Positions 17,857 through 28,438 of a stretch of DNA of 46,437 nucleotides are shown piece by piece. Within the stretch, counting starts at the first letter, position 1. Each line of letters opens with the position of its first letter. The notes beneath the pieces were generated by a model. It ran no database searches. It had not been told where the DNA came from and saw only the letters and a list, made by a program, of their open reading frames with translations. Both the position numbers and the translations under genes were made by a program. This DNA is from Burkholderiales bacterium (GTDB lineage Bacteria; Pseudomonadota; Gammaproteobacteria; Burkholderiales; Burkholderiaceae_C), in NCBI GenBank assembly GCA_018969975.1, contig JAGWXI010000010.1:1-46437 (forward strand), in the 5' to 3' direction.

Positions 17857-18327
17857 GTGAGCATCAATGCAACCCTGTTCGTCCAGATGATCGTTTTCGC
17901 GATTCTGGTGTGGTTCACGATGAAATTCGTGTGGCCCCCGATCGCAAACGCCCTTGACGAGCGTGCCGAAAAAATCGCCCATGGTCTCGCTGCTGCTGAG
18001 CACGCCAAGATTGAGCTCTCCAATGCCCATAAAGAGGTGGAACTCAAGCTTGCTGCGACGAAAAATGAGTCCACCACTTTGTTGGCGGACGCCGAGCGTC
18101 GTGCCCAGCACTTGATCGACGAGGCTAAGAACCGCGCCAATGAAGAAGCCCAAAAAATTGTTGCTGCTGCGCGGGTAGAAGCTGAGCAAGAAACTGTCAA
18201 AGCTCGTGAAGCATTGCGCGCGCAAGTAGCCGCTTTGGCAGTCAAAGGTGCTGAGCAAATCTTGCGTAGAGAAGTCAATGCAAGCGTCCATGCCGACTTG
18301 TTAAGTCGCCTAAAGACTGAGCTGTAA
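17857..18327 (+). CDS. atpF: F0F1 ATP synthase subunit b
   Basis: Subunit b is the peripheral stalk. One N-terminal membrane helix ([20 protein letters not shown]) is followed by [15 protein letters not shown] and a long charged coiled coil to the C-terminus, for a total of 156 residues, as normal. The start codon is GTG at 17857, with AAAGGTG upstream. The neighbours atpE and atpH are in the standard order. A long minus-strand open frame opposite the gene is a shadow. Confidence 0.95.
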   Translation: MSINATLFVQMIVFAILVWFTMKFVWPPIANALDERAEKIAHGLAAAEHAKIELSNAHKEVELKLAATKNESTTLLADAERRAQHLIDEAKNRANEEAQKIVAAARVEAEQETVKAREALRAQVAALAVKGAEQILRREVNASVHADLLSRLKTEL

Positions 18328-18337
18328 GAGAAACGCC

Positions 18338-18868
18338 ATGGCCGAACTCGCCACCATCGCCAGACCTTACGCGGAAGCACTCTTCCAATCAACCAAGAAC
18401 GACTTGCAGGCTACTGCCGCTTGGCTCGACGAGCTAGCTGCGATTGCTGGCAACGCGCAGTTGTTGCAGTTTGCTTCCAACCCCAAGGCCACTACGGAGC
18501 AGGTCATGGGTGTGGTCAAAGGTGTAGCCAAGTCTCAACTATCCGCTGCTGCAGACAACTTTCTGCGCACCGTGATTGACAACGGTCGCTTGAGCGCCTT
18601 GCCAGAAATGGCGGCGCAATACCGTGAACATGTCAATGCGCAAAGCGGCTCCTCCGATGCAGTGGTGTACAGCGCTTTTGAGATCGCGCCTGCGGCCTTG
18701 GCCGATGTGACGGCGTTGTTGCAAAAGCGTTTTGGACGCACCCTGCACGTCAAAGTCGAAATCGAACCAGAACTCATTGGTGGAATTCGCGTAGTGGTGG
18801 GCGACGAGGTGTTAGACACCTCTGTCAAAGCCCGTTTGGATCAAATGAAAGTCGCGTTAATTGCCTGA
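18338..18868 (+). CDS. atpH: F0F1 ATP synthase subunit delta
   Basis: Delta joins the peripheral stalk to the top of F1. The 176-residue protein begins [17 protein letters not shown], the family's N-terminal signature, and ends with the conserved [26 protein letters not shown] region. The middle is helical and variable, as expected. It starts 10 bases after atpF and ends 49 bases before atpA; that gap carries only the atpA ribosome-binding site. Confidence 0.95.
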   Translation: MAELATIARPYAEALFQSTKNDLQATAAWLDELAAIAGNAQLLQFASNPKATTEQVMGVVKGVAKSQLSAAADNFLRTVIDNGRLSALPEMAAQYREHVNAQSGSSDAVVYSAFEIAPAALADVTALLQKRFGRTLHVKVEIEPELIGGIRVVVGDEVLDTSVKARLDQMKVALIA

Positions 18869-18917
18869 GCCGCCGGCTCACCAGCAGTTAACACTTACAA
18901 GAAAGAAGGAAAGAGTC

Positions 18918-20456
18918 ATGCAACTCAATCCAGCAGAAATCTCTGAACTGATCAAGAGCCGTATCGAAGGTTTGGCCAATGACGCCAACATTCGTAACCA
19001 GGGCACCGTGATTTCGGTGACCGACGGCATCGTCCGCATCCACGGCTTGTCCGACGTGATGCAAGGTGAAATGTTGGAGTTCCCCAACAACACCTTTGGC
19101 CTCGCTTTGAACCTCGAGCGTGACTCGGTCGGTTCGGTGATCTTGGGTGAATATGAGCACATCTCTGAAGGCGATGTGGTCAAGTGCACCGGTCGTATTT
19201 TGGAAGTACCCGTCGGCCCTGAGCTGATTGGCCGCGTGGTCAACGCCTTGGGTCAACCGATCGATGGCAAGGGCCCGATTAACGCCAAGATGACCGACGT
19301 GATCGAAAAAGTCGCGCCAGGTGTGATTGCCCGTGAGTCCGTTAGCCAACCGATGCAAACCGGTTTGAAATCGATCGACTCCATGGTGCCTGTGGGCCGT
19401 GGTCAGCGCGAATTGATCATTGGTGACCGTCAGACTGGCAAGACAGCAGTCGCGATCGACGCCATCATCAACCAAAAAGGTCAGAACATGACCTGCGTAT
19501 ACGTGGCGATTGGCCAAAAAGCCTCTTCCATCAAAAACGTGGTGCGCGCTTTGGAGCAAGCTGGCGCGATGGACTACACGATTGTGGTGGCCGCGTCTGC
19601 TTCTGAATCTGCTGCGATGCAATATGTCGCTGCGTACTCTGGCTGCACGATGGGCGAATACTTCCGCGACCGCGGTGAAGACGCTTTGATCGTGTATGAC
19701 GATTTGTCTAAGCAAGCGGTGGCGTATCGCCAAGTGTCTTTGCTGTTGCGTCGCCCACCAGGCCGCGAAGCTTATCCTGGCGACGTGTTCTATTTGCACA
19801 GCCGTTTGCTCGAGCGCGCTGCCCGTGTTAACGCCGACTACGTCGAGCATTTCACCAAAGGCGCTGTCAAAGGCAAAACAGGTTCATTGACCGCTTTGCC
19901 GATCATTGAAACCCAAGCCGGTGACGTGTCTGCCTTCGTGCCAACCAACGTGATTTCGATCACCGACGGTCAAATCTTCTTGGAAACCTCGTTGTTCAAC
20001 GCCGGTATCCGTCCTGCGATTAACGCTGGTATCTCGGTGTCTCGCGTCGGTGGCGCAGCGCAAACCAAGCTCATCAAGAATTTGTCTGGCGGTATCCGTA
20101 CCGACTTGGCGCAGTACCGTGAATTGGCAGCGTTCGCGCAGTTCGCGTCTGACCTCGACGAAGCCACACGCAAACAACTCGACCGCGGTGCCCGCGTCAC
20201 AGAGTTGCTCAAGCAAGCCCAGTACAGCCCACAACCCATCAGCTTGATGGGTGCTACGCTGTTCGCAGTAAACAAGGGCTTCTTGGACGACATCGAAGTC
20301 AAACAAGTGCTGCACTTTGAAACCGAAATGCATGCTTATCTCAAGCACAAGCATGCTGCCTTGTTGGCCAAATTAGAAGCCGACAAAGCCATGGACAAAG
20401 ATGCTGAGGCCGAACTGACCGCTGCCTTGGGCGCGTTCAAGAAGACCTTTGCTTAA
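18918..20456 (+). CDS. atpA: F0F1 ATP synthase subunit alpha
   Basis: The non-catalytic nucleotide-binding subunit of F1. From the ATG at 18918 ([16 protein letters not shown]) it is 512 residues. The Walker A motif GDRQTGKT lies at 169-176, followed by [20 protein letters not shown] and the alpha-specific [20 protein letters not shown] with the arginine finger. The AGAAGGAAAGAG upstream supports this ATG; the in-frame extension to 18861 runs into atpH. A 320-codon minus-strand frame over the gene is a shadow. Confidence 0.98.
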   Translation: MQLNPAEISELIKSRIEGLANDANIRNQGTVISVTDGIVRIHGLSDVMQGEMLEFPNNTFGLALNLERDSVGSVILGEYEHISEGDVVKCTGRILEVPVGPELIGRVVNALGQPIDGKGPINAKMTDVIEKVAPGVIARESVSQPMQTGLKSIDSMVPVGRGQRELIIGDRQTGKTAVAIDAIINQKGQNMTCVYVAIGQKASSIKNVVRALEQAGAMDYTIVVAASASESAAMQYVAAYSGCTMGEYFRDRGEDALIVYDDLSKQAVAYRQVSLLLRRPPGREAYPGDVFYLHSRLLERAARVNADYVEHFTKGAVKGKTGSLTALPIIETQAGDVSAFVPTNVISITDGQIFLETSLFNAGIRPAINAGISVSRVGGAAQTKLIKNLSGGIRTDLAQYRELAAFAQFASDLDEATRKQLDRGARVTELLKQAQYSPQPISLMGATLFAVNKGFLDDIEVKQVLHFETEMHAYLKHKHAALLAKLEADKAMDKDAEAELTAALGAFKKTFA

Positions 20457-20485
20457 TTCCTACCTGACCACATAAGGAGCCTCGA

Positions 20486-21352
20486 ATGGCAGCAGGTAAG
20501 GAAATACGCGGCAAGATCAAATCGGTGGAAAACACCAAGAAGATCACCAAAGCCATGGAAATGGTGGCTGCGTCCAAAATGCGCAAAGCACAAGACCGCA
20601 TGCGCGCGGCGCGTCCCTACAGCGAAAAAATTCGCCATGTGGCTGCCAATTTGGGCAAAGCCAATCCAGAGTACGTGCACCCGTTCATGGAAATCAATCG
20701 GGCCAACGGCACGGGATTTATTGTGGTGACAACCGATAAAGGTTTGTGCGGCGGTTTGAACACCAATGTATTGCGCATGGTTTCAAACAAGTTGCGTGAT
20801 TTGCAAGCACAAGGCAAACCATCGCAAGCGGTGGCAATTGGTAACAAAGGCCTTGGCTTTTTAAACCGATCGGGCGTCAAGGTGGTGTCACAAGCCACCA
20901 TGCTCGGGGATACACCGCATTTGGACAAGCTCATCGGCCCTGTCAAAGTGTTGCTCGACAGCTATGTCAATGGAGAAATCCACTCCGTACATCTGTGCTA
21001 CACACGCTTTATCAACACCATGAAGCAAGAGCCAGTGGTCGAGCAACTCCTGCCTTTGTCTGCCGAAGATTTCAAGCCCGAAGCAGGCCACCCTCGGTGG
21101 GATTACATCTACGAACCAGATGCCCACACTGTGATTGATGAACTTTTAATTCGTTACGTCGAGGCATTGGTTTATCAGGCGGTGGCTGAAAGCATGGCGT
21201 CTGAGCAATCTGCACGGATGGTGGCGATGAAGTCGGCCACCGACAACGCTGGGAACGTGATCAACGAACTCAAACTGGTTTACAACAAGACGCGTCAAGC
21301 GGCGATCACGAAAGAACTTTCGGAAATCGTTGCGGGCGCGGCTGCTGTCTGA
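20486..21352 (+). CDS. atpG: F0F1 ATP synthase subunit gamma
   Basis: Gamma is the central rotor shaft. The 288-residue protein has the N-terminal helix signature [20 protein letters not shown] followed by [12 protein letters not shown]. The Rossmann-like middle contains [13 protein letters not shown], and the C-terminal helix contains [15 protein letters not shown] plus [20 protein letters not shown]. These paired helices form the coiled-coil shaft. AAGGAG lies upstream of the ATG. Position between atpA and atpD is standard. Confidence 0.97.
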   Translation: MAAGKEIRGKIKSVENTKKITKAMEMVAASKMRKAQDRMRAARPYSEKIRHVAANLGKANPEYVHPFMEINRANGTGFIVVTTDKGLCGGLNTNVLRMVSNKLRDLQAQGKPSQAVAIGNKGLGFLNRSGVKVVSQATMLGDTPHLDKLIGPVKVLLDSYVNGEIHSVHLCYTRFINTMKQEPVVEQLLPLSAEDFKPEAGHPRWDYIYEPDAHTVIDELLIRYVEALVYQAVAESMASEQSARMVAMKSATDNAGNVINELKLVYNKTRQAAITKELSEIVAGAAAV

Positions 21353-21358
21353 TTTTAA

Positions 21359-22804
<1,446 letters not shown>

Positions 22805-22811
22805 GCTTAGT

Positions 22812-23228
22812 ATGCGCACCATTCACGTCGATGTTGTCAGCGCAGAAGAGTCCATCTTCTCAGGCGAAGCTACTTTTGTGGCTTTACCTGGCGAGGCGGG
22901 CGAACTAGGTATCTATCCCCGCCACACGCCGTTGATCACACGCATCCGTCCTGGATCCGTGCGTATCCATACGGCAGACGGCGGCGAAGAATTCGTGTTT
23001 GTCGCCGGCGGCATTTTGGAAGTCCAACCCGATTGCGTCACTGTGATGTCTGACACCGCAGTGCGTGGCAATGATTTGGATGAAGAAAAAGCCAACTCTG
23101 CCAAACAAGCCGCTGAGGAGGCAGTCAAAAATGCCAAGAGCGATGTGGACTTGGCTCGCGCCCGTTCTGAACTCGCTATATTGGCCGCGGAACTTTCTGC
23201 TCTTCGACGCTACCGCGCTAAGAAATAA
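22812..23228 (+). CDS. atpC: F0F1 ATP synthase subunit epsilon
   Basis: Epsilon is the regulatory rotor subunit. The 138-residue product begins [20 protein letters not shown] and contains [19 protein letters not shown], the family signature, then the two-helix C-terminal domain rich in Ala and charged residues (residues about 88-138) that can inhibit the enzyme. The ATG is 7 bases after the atpD stop. The in-frame extension upstream into atpD is rejected. It is the last gene of the operon, with a terminator 30 bases downstream. Confidence 0.96.
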   Translation: MRTIHVDVVSAEESIFSGEATFVALPGEAGELGIYPRHTPLITRIRPGSVRIHTADGGEEFVFVAGGILEVQPDCVTVMSDTAVRGNDLDEEKANSAKQAAEEAVKNAKSDVDLARARSELAILAAELSALRRYRAKK

Positions 23229-23257
23229 ATCACCATCCAGCAAATCTGATCCATCAG

Positions 23258-23293
23258 TAAAGCCCCATTCGAAAGTCTGGGGCTTTATTTTTG
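23258..23293 (+). terminator. Rho-independent terminator of the atp operon
   Basis: TAAAGCCCC (23258-23266) pairs perfectly with GGGGCTTTA (23279-23287) around a 12-base loop and is followed by TTTTTG. It begins 30 bases after the atpC stop. Confidence 0.9.
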
Positions 23294-23321
23294 TGCAGTG
23301 GAATCAGGAGACAATTGCAAG

Positions 23322-23771
23322 ATGCCCAAATCCAAGCTCCAAGCTGCAACTGTTGGCGGTACGGCCCAAGAAGTAGAGGCCCAGTTTTACGACGCGTTAC
23401 AAACAGGCGATTTAGAAAAACTCATGTCTTGTTGGGCCGATGAAGATGACATTGTGTGTGTGCATCCAGGCGGCCCCAGATTAGTCGGTAACGCACAAAT
23501 ACGTGCCGCTTTTGAAACAATGTTCAACAACGGCACGATAGCCGCTATTCCCGAGCGTGTATGCAAGGTTGATTCCTTAACAAGCGCTATGCACAATGTG
23601 ATTGAGCGCATTGCTATCCAAACCCCTGAGGGCGCTCAATATGCCCTAGTGGTTGCAACCAATGTTTACCAGCGTACCGCGCAAGGCTGGCGTATGGTGG
23701 CGCACCATGCCAGTCCTGGTACATCTGCTGCGCATACCGAGGCTTTTGAGGCTCCTCAGGTTCTACATTGA
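23322..23771 (+). CDS. NTF2-like / SnoaL-fold family protein
   Basis: A 149-residue protein of the cone-shaped alpha+beta NTF2-like fold, related to ketosteroid isomerase-like proteins; no activity can be assigned. Family features are VEAQFYDALQTGDLEKLMSC, then VCVHPGGPRLVGNAQIRAAF, and the last strands with TNVYQRTAQGWRMVAHHAS. Start at the ATG at 23322 has CAGGAG upstream; the TTG/GTG-type extension to 23298 overlaps that site. The stop overlaps the TTG start of the hydrolase (TTGA), so they are probably translated together. It follows the atp terminator. Confidence 0.82.
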   Translation: MPKSKLQAATVGGTAQEVEAQFYDALQTGDLEKLMSCWADEDDIVCVHPGGPRLVGNAQIRAAFETMFNNGTIAAIPERVCKVDSLTSAMHNVIERIAIQTPEGAQYALVVATNVYQRTAQGWRMVAHHASPGTSAAHTEAFEAPQVLH

Positions 23772-24778
23772 ATTGGAATTACCGATCTCCTTGGTGGTTG
23801 CCCGGAAGTCACTTGCAAACCATCTATGCCGCCAAAGGTTGGTGCAGACTTGGTAACAAACCACCTGTTTGGCAACGCCAAAGGTGGGATACGACGGACA
23901 ATGACTTTATAGATGTTGATTGGCTCAGTACTTCAACCACACCACAGGCTGGTAGAGCAAAAGACCATCCAGCAGATCAGTACCCGCCGTTATTGGTCTT
24001 GTTTCATGGGCTAGAAGGTTCCTCTGCCAGCCACTATGCACAAGCCTTTGCCAACGAAGTGCAGCGCCTAGGCTGGCAAATGGCTGTGCCGCATTTCAGG
24101 GGCTGCAGCGGTGAGATGAATTTAGCGCCGCGGGCTTACCACTCAGGAGATTTTCAAGAAGTAGACTGGATACTCAAGCGTTTTCGAAGCTGCCATAAGG
24201 GACCACTCGTTGCTGTCGGCATATCGCTTGGTGGTAACGCTTTGATGAAATGGGCCGGTCAAGTAAGACACGACGCAAGTAAAACAGTTCATGCAATAGC
24301 CAGCGTGAGTGCGCCACTAGATTTGACTGCAAGTGGACAGGCTATTGACAGCGGAATTAACCGCTTGCTCTACGCCAGAATGTTTTTAGAAAGTATGAAA
24401 CCAAGGGCCTTTACCAAACTTGCCCAATACCCCCGATTGTTTGATGCACAGGCAATGCAAAAAGTTACCACCCTATTTGCGTTTGACGAACTTTTCACAG
24501 CGCCACTCCACGGATTCAAAGACGCAAAAGACTATTGGCTCAGAGCGTCAGCCAAGCCAGAACTTTCGGAGGTTGCAATTCCTGCTTGCATCATCAACGC
24601 ACAAAACGACCCATTTGTGCCTGCGCCTTGTTTACCCACCGTAGAAGAAGTCAGCTCTTACGTAGAACTTTACCAACCCAAAGAGGGGGGGCATGTGGGT
24701 TTTGCCAGCGGGGTATTTCCAGGAACATTGCAGGCACTGCCGCAAGCTGTATTGGCCTGGTTTAAAAGCAAAATATAG
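23768..24778 (+). CDS. YheT-family alpha/beta hydrolase
   Basis: A 336-residue hydrolase of the YheT/ABHD1-3 type, probably an esterase on hydrophobic substrates. Signature pieces are YRSPWWLPGSHLQTIY at the N-terminus, LFHGLEGSSASHYAQAFA (oxyanion region), PHFRGCSGEMN, and the nucleophile elbow GISLGGNALMKW with Ser153. NAQNDPFVP carries the Asp and EGGHVGFASG the His. There is no signal peptide. The start is a TTG at 23768 overlapping the upstream stop; no ATG or GTG in this frame lies before the conserved YRSPWW, so TTG is the only sensible start. Confidence 0.92.
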   Translation: MNWNYRSPWWLPGSHLQTIYAAKGWCRLGNKPPVWQRQRWDTTDNDFIDVDWLSTSTTPQAGRAKDHPADQYPPLLVLFHGLEGSSASHYAQAFANEVQRLGWQMAVPHFRGCSGEMNLAPRAYHSGDFQEVDWILKRFRSCHKGPLVAVGISLGGNALMKWAGQVRHDASKTVHAIASVSAPLDLTASGQAIDSGINRLLYARMFLESMKPRAFTKLAQYPRLFDAQAMQKVTTLFAFDELFTAPLHGFKDAKDYWLRASAKPELSEVAIPACIINAQNDPFVPAPCLPTVEEVSSYVELYQPKEGGHVGFASGVFPGTLQALPQAVLAWFKSKI

Positions 24779-24799
24779 CGATGGACCTTTCCTAAGAAT

Positions 24800-25327
24800 A
24801 TGGATGACATTGTTAAAAAAGCCCTTGCCAAATGGCCCAACGTCCCCGACTGTTACGGCTGGCTGGGACTAGACGTCCGAGGTGACTGGTATATGCGCGA
24901 CGACGCTACGCAAGCGGGGGGCGGTTTTTCTAAAAGCAAGGGATCCAAACTTCAGCATGCAAAGCTCATTGAATTTATTGGTCGTAATTACGATAGAGAG
25001 TGCAATGGGCGCTGGTATTTTCAAAATGGCCCGCAACGCGTTTACGTGGAATTAGAGGCTGCGCCTTGGGTCTGGCGCTTGCAGCCGGACGGCGCCTTGC
25101 GCAGTCATACTTTGCGTGAAGCGCAATACCAAAGCAGCTGGCTTGATGAATCGGGTTGGCTCTATCTAAAAACCGACCTTGGCTTTGGTATTGTGCACAG
25201 TATGGACATGCTGCAAGCAGCGCAAAAAATTGAGACCCAAGAGTGGATGCCTCAGGATATTCCTAGAGAGCAACTACAAAAGCGCTTTGGATTTTGTTTG
25301 AGCCCGCAGCAGAACCAAAACAGCTAA
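24800..25327 (+). CDS. Conserved hypothetical protein, possibly a DUF2944-type family
   Basis: A 175-residue soluble protein without signal peptide or membrane segment. It is rich in Trp and Tyr (WPNVPDCYGWLGLDVRGDWY, GRWYFQNGPQRVYVELE, APWVWRLQPDG) and looks like a compact beta-rich fold. I believe such proteins accompany YheT-type hydrolases in Burkholderiales and carry a DUF number (perhaps DUF2944), but I am not certain. It starts 21 bases after the hydrolase gene on the same strand and has only a weak ribosome-binding site, suggesting cotranscription. No function can be inferred. Confidence 0.75.
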   Translation: MDDIVKKALAKWPNVPDCYGWLGLDVRGDWYMRDDATQAGGGFSKSKGSKLQHAKLIEFIGRNYDRECNGRWYFQNGPQRVYVELEAAPWVWRLQPDGALRSHTLREAQYQSSWLDESGWLYLKTDLGFGIVHSMDMLQAAQKIETQEWMPQDIPREQLQKRFGFCLSPQQNQNS

Positions 25328-25340
25328 ACCCTAAACCAAT

Positions 25341-25372
25341 AAAAAAAAAGGCCACCTTGCGGGGTGGCCTTT
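25341..25372 (-). terminator. Rho-independent terminator for the cytochrome c gene
   Basis: AAAGGCCACC (25347-25356) and GGTGGCCTTT (25363-25372) form a perfect 10-pair stem with a 6-base loop. On the minus strand the stem is followed by nine T residues, making a strong terminator for the cytochrome gene ending at 25388. On the plus strand only a short T run lies in the stem base, so termination of the hypothetical gene at 25327 would be weaker. Confidence 0.88.
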
Positions 25373-25387
25373 GAAAGAAAAAATTGC

Positions 25388-25894
25388 TTACTTGGCTTGA
25401 GGCTTTTTGGGCTCGCTGAACTTGCCACCGCTGCCATTAGCCATATAGGCAACAGCACGTCCGATTTCAAAGTCGCTGTATTCACCTCCTGCTTGCGCTG
25501 GCATACTGTCCTTGCCTTTGAGTGCAGATGTCAACAATACCTCGTAGCCTTTGCGCAAACGTGGTGCCCAAGCAGCGCTATCGCCAAACTTAGGGGAGCC
25601 CAAGGTACCAGCAGTATGGCAGCCTCCACACTGGCCTTTGTACACCTCTTCACCAGCACGGGGCTCTGCGTTAGCAGATTTAATTTCGATCGTTCCTACT
25701 TTTTGGATGCGCGCTGCGACAGACTCAGGGGAGTTAGACGAACCAGCCTGAGGCTTGTTGTCAGAAACTACAAAATAGACAAGACCAATAATGATGAAAA
25801 CAGGAAGAATGAACGAGTAAGCGACAGCCAGAACAAGCTGTTTAGGGGTTTTGATAGGGCCCGTGTGGGCTTCTTCGAGGTGGTTATCGCTCAT
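25388..25894 (-). CDS. Membrane-anchored mono-haem cytochrome c (c5-like)
   Basis: A periplasmic electron carrier held by one N-terminal membrane helix (LVLAVAYSFILPVFIIIGLV, about 20-40), with no cleavage site evident. After a linker the haem domain has CGGCH (Cys89, Cys92, His93) and DSMPAQ with Met131 as probable sixth ligand, followed by FEIGRAVAYMAN, typical of cytochrome c5 domains. The start at 25894 (MSDNHLEEAH) follows AAGGA, and the extra nine codons upstream are rejected. The product is 168 residues. It is a stand-alone gene divergent from tRNA-Arg, with its own strong terminator. The partner is unknown; terminal oxidases are the usual one. Confidence 0.9.
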   Translation of the reverse strand: MSDNHLEEAHTGPIKTPKQLVLAVAYSFILPVFIIIGLVYFVVSDNKPQAGSSNSPESVAARIQKVGTIEIKSANAEPRAGEEVYKGQCGGCHTAGTLGSPKFGDSAAWAPRLRKGYEVLLTSALKGKDSMPAQAGGEYSDFEIGRAVAYMANGSGGKFSEPKKPQAK

Positions 25895-25950
25895 GATGAA
25901 GGGAATCCTTAAGAGGTGCACAAAACACCTTAAATTATAGGCCAGCCCTC

Positions 25951-25956
25951 TACAAT
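25951..25956 (+). promoter_or_regulatory. Possible -10 box for tRNA-Arg
   Basis: TACAAT lies 18 bases before the first base of the tRNA, a reasonable place for a -10 element, and the region is AT-rich (TTAAATTATAGG just upstream). No convincing -35 box is visible, so confidence is low. Confidence 0.3.
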
Positions 25957-25974
25957 GGCTAAATCAAAAGCAGT

Positions 25975-26050
25975 GCGGCTGTAGCTCAGTGGATAGAGTA
26001 TTGGCCTCCGAAGCCAAGGGTCGTGGGTTCGATCCCCGCCAGCCGCACCA
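25975..26050 (+). tRNA. tRNA-Arg, anticodon CCG
   Basis: A 76-base cloverleaf. The acceptor stem GCGGCTG pairs with CAGCCGC at the 3' end. The D arm is GCTC...GAGT. The anticodon stem TTGGC/GCCAA encloses the loop CTCCGAA, reading codon CGG. The T arm is GTGGG-TTCGATC-CCCGC with one wobble pair. The 3' CCA is encoded (26048-26050). It is immediately upstream of the CHASE2/caspase/CHAT gene group. Confidence 0.97.
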
Positions 26051-26165
26051 AATTAAATCTTTTGTCCTCAACATTTGAGTTTTTTACTCAGTGCTTCAGC
26101 CAAGGCCTTCCCAGCTTTGCATCTTTGTCGATAATGAAAACTTTCAAAATCATAAACATTCGACT

Positions 26166-26729
26166 ATGAAAAACACACGCACACCGCTGGTATTCATCGT
26201 ATCTACATTTTTTGCATGCTCTGCGATCTTTGCGCAAGCAACGCCAAGCGCACAGCAAATGATTGAACAACTCAAGGTGCAGCCAGTACCTGAGGCAGCC
26301 AGAAAAACCCGTAGCCTGCGTAATTTGTCGGTTGAAGCGGTAGATCAAGTGGCTGAGCCAACGTCTTCCGTTCCTAGCGCGCCAGTTGCTAAGCCATCGT
26401 TGTCGCTGCAAATCCAATTTGAGTTCAATTCTTCGCAAATAAGCCCATTGAGCCAACAAGCCCTGTTGAATCTATCGACTGCCCTTAAAGCAGCAGAACT
26501 CAGTGCATCCAAATTTGAGGTTGAAGGACACACAGATGCCAAAGGAAACGATGCATACAACCTCAAGCTCAGTCAGCAACGCGCCGAAGCGGTGCAGCAA
26601 TTTCTTGTGCAACAAGGAATTGCTACTAATAGATTGGTAGCTTCTGGCAAAGGTTCTACGCACCTTGCCAATGCCGCTAATCCGCTAGCCGCTGAAAATC
26701 GTCGGGTTCGCATTGTCAATCTCGACTGA
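26166..26729 (+). CDS. Exported OmpA-family protein (peptidoglycan-associating domain)
   Basis: A 187-residue protein with a signal peptide (TRTPLVFIVSTFFACSAIFA), a Pro/Ala/Ser-rich linker, and an OmpA C-terminal-like domain from about residue 85. That domain shows LQIQFEFNSSQISPLSQQAL, then EGHTDAKGNDAYNLKLSQQR with the conserved HTDxxG and the peptidoglycan-binding Arg region, and ends AENRRVRIVNLD. There is no beta-barrel, so it is probably periplasmic and bound to the cell wall. The start at 26166 (MKNTRTP) opens with the signal peptide. Its last 17 bases overlap the CHASE2 gene, so it is the first gene of the four-gene group. Confidence 0.88.
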   Translation: MKNTRTPLVFIVSTFFACSAIFAQATPSAQQMIEQLKVQPVPEAARKTRSLRNLSVEAVDQVAEPTSSVPSAPVAKPSLSLQIQFEFNSSQISPLSQQALLNLSTALKAAELSASKFEVEGHTDAKGNDAYNLKLSQQRAEAVQQFLVQQGIATNRLVASGKGSTHLANAANPLAAENRRVRIVNLD

Positions 26730-28410
26730 GGCGAAAACGCCCTGGTGGCAAAGCCTTGAACGTCAGATCCTCACTTATCTGTCGCATTGGTCAGATAAGT
26801 GGGTCCACATAGGCTTGGTCCTTATCTTTTCAGCTTGGATCATTGTTGATGTTTTGTTTGTAGGCGTAACCGGCGGATTGGCGCAAACCACTTATGACAA
26901 TATGGTGCGCGCCAGAGTGATCGCTGCCTCCCCTGACCCGCGAATCGTGATTGTTGATATCGATGAATCTGCGCTAGCGCGCATGGCTACTGAATTTGGG
27001 CGTTGGCCTTGGCCTCGTGACACCTTGGCCTCGGTGTTGGACTATGTGGAAGAGCAAAAACCTGCAGCGGTAGTCTGGGACATCATTTTTTCTGATGCTG
27101 ATCGCTTGAACCCCGGGGGCGACGCGGCATTCGATGCGGCAGCCAATCGCAGTGCGCACAGCCACTTCGGATTGGTCCGTTTACCCAAAGACAATGACGA
27201 TAAAAGCCAATTAACACACAAAAACCTGCCTAGTTTGTGGGCTCAAGCGCCCACATCGGAAGCGCAAAACTTATCTACCGTGGCGCTGATTCCTCCAGTA
27301 TTACCAGGGGTTGCTGGTAAGCCGCTAGGTTTTAACAATGGGTATGTTGACCGTGATGGCATATTGCGTCGCTACCGTTATTTTGAACGCCTTGGCGATG
27401 GCGGCATGATTCAATCTTTACCCATGAGCGTCGCGCAACAAGTCGAACCAAGCGCCTATGCTTTCTGGCTCAACCGCTTTCTCAGTAAGGCACAAAAAAT
27501 AACGTCTGACAACGCAACAGAAGACGACGTACTTATCAACTGGCGTAAAAAAGCCAATACGTATCCAAGAGTCAATTTTGCAGATGTATTCGCCTTGGCC
27601 GATGGCGCACAGCCCAAAGAGGATGTACCAAGCTTTGCCGGAAAGATCGTGATTATTGGCTCTACCGCTCCAAGTCTGCACGATATTCATCCCACTCCAC
27701 TCTCCTCTACACAGGCTGGCGTAGAGTCGTTGGCAACTGGAATTGACAACGCTCTAAACCAACGCGCCATGCGAGAAATGCCCAAATGGTTGGGTGCTTT
27801 GATTGCTATAGCGATGTGTGTTGGCTTGGCATTTTGGAGTTATCACAAAAGTGTTTCTTCCTTAGCTGCCGGAATGCTCGGTTTACCTTCGGTCATGTTG
27901 GGCATTAGTTTTCTGAGCCTCAATACAGAGCATTTATTTTTGGATTTGAACTTGTCTGCTGGACTGGGCTTGCTATTTGTCGCCTTACTCAAAGTTTGGA
28001 CGCTAATTCAAAAACGCCACTGGTTTGGAGACCTTGCGCCCAATTGTTCACAAGTCAGTGTCTGGGCTTGGCGTCTGGATGATCCTTGGACCGACCAGCA
28101 ATTGCAAAATATGGTGCGCGCACTGCAAATGCACGCCCTAAACAGCCGCATTTTGCTGCTTGACATTACTCCAGCCCAAAGCAAATTGATTCGCTGGAAA
28201 CCCTTTGCCAATTACTTGGCGCTTGTGGGGCCGCAAGAGGAATTAGAAGCCGCTGAAACAGAACTTAAAAAATTCGCTTCAAGCTTGCAGGCGCAGGTTG
28301 GAGACATCATGCCGACAAACAGCCAATTAAGTGCAGCTCCTGTGCAAATTGCACAAGCGGCATTGCACGCTTGGACTCAAGTAACACCCACTGAATCAAC
28401 ACAAGCATAA
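26713..28410 (+). CDS. CHASE2-domain membrane sensor with unassigned cytoplasmic tail
   Basis: A 565-residue membrane protein. One N-terminal transmembrane helix (about 32-55) is followed by a periplasmic CHASE2 domain (about 60-345) with DPRIVIVDIDESALARM, FGRWPWPRDTLASVLDYV, AAVVWDIIFSDADR and GKIVIIGSTAPSLHDIHPTP, then GVESLATGI. Three closely spaced transmembrane helices follow (about 355-428), and then a cytoplasmic tail of about 135 residues. CHASE2 proteins usually end in a cyclase, GGDEF or kinase domain, but no such motif is seen in the tail. The start appears to be a TTG at 26713 inside the OmpA gene; no better start precedes the first membrane helix. It should sense an envelope signal and relay it inward or to its neighbours. 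Confidence 0.88.
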   Translation: MSISTEAKTPWWQSLERQILTYLSHWSDKWVHIGLVLIFSAWIIVDVLFVGVTGGLAQTTYDNMVRARVIAASPDPRIVIVDIDESALARMATEFGRWPWPRDTLASVLDYVEEQKPAAVVWDIIFSDADRLNPGGDAAFDAAANRSAHSHFGLVRLPKDNDDKSQLTHKNLPSLWAQAPTSEAQNLSTVALIPPVLPGVAGKPLGFNNGYVDRDGILRRYRYFERLGDGGMIQSLPMSVAQQVEPSAYAFWLNRFLSKAQKITSDNATEDDVLINWRKKANTYPRVNFADVFALADGAQPKEDVPSFAGKIVIIGSTAPSLHDIHPTPLSSTQAGVESLATGIDNALNQRAMREMPKWLGALIAIAMCVGLAFWSYHKSVSSLAAGMLGLPSVMLGISFLSLNTEHLFLDLNLSAGLGLLFVALLKVWTLIQKRHWFGDLAPNCSQVSVWAWRLDDPWTDQQLQNMVRALQMHALNSRILLLDITPAQSKLIRWKPFANYLALVGPQEELEAAETELKKFASSLQAQVGDIMPTNSQLSAAPVQIAQAALHAWTQVTPTESTQA

Positions 28411-28438
28411 AAACGCATTTAAGCAGAAAGTAATTCCT

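Noticed and set aside
18888-19850. 320-codon minus-strand frame opposite atpA, and similar frames opposite atpE-atpF and atpD
   Set aside because: They are antisense to certain atp genes and have histidine- and arginine-rich composition typical of shadows.
24660-24720. Possible frameshift at the run of G residues in the YheT-type hydrolase gene
   Set aside because: The frame stays open through the run and gives the expected EGGHVGF motif, so the gene is intact.
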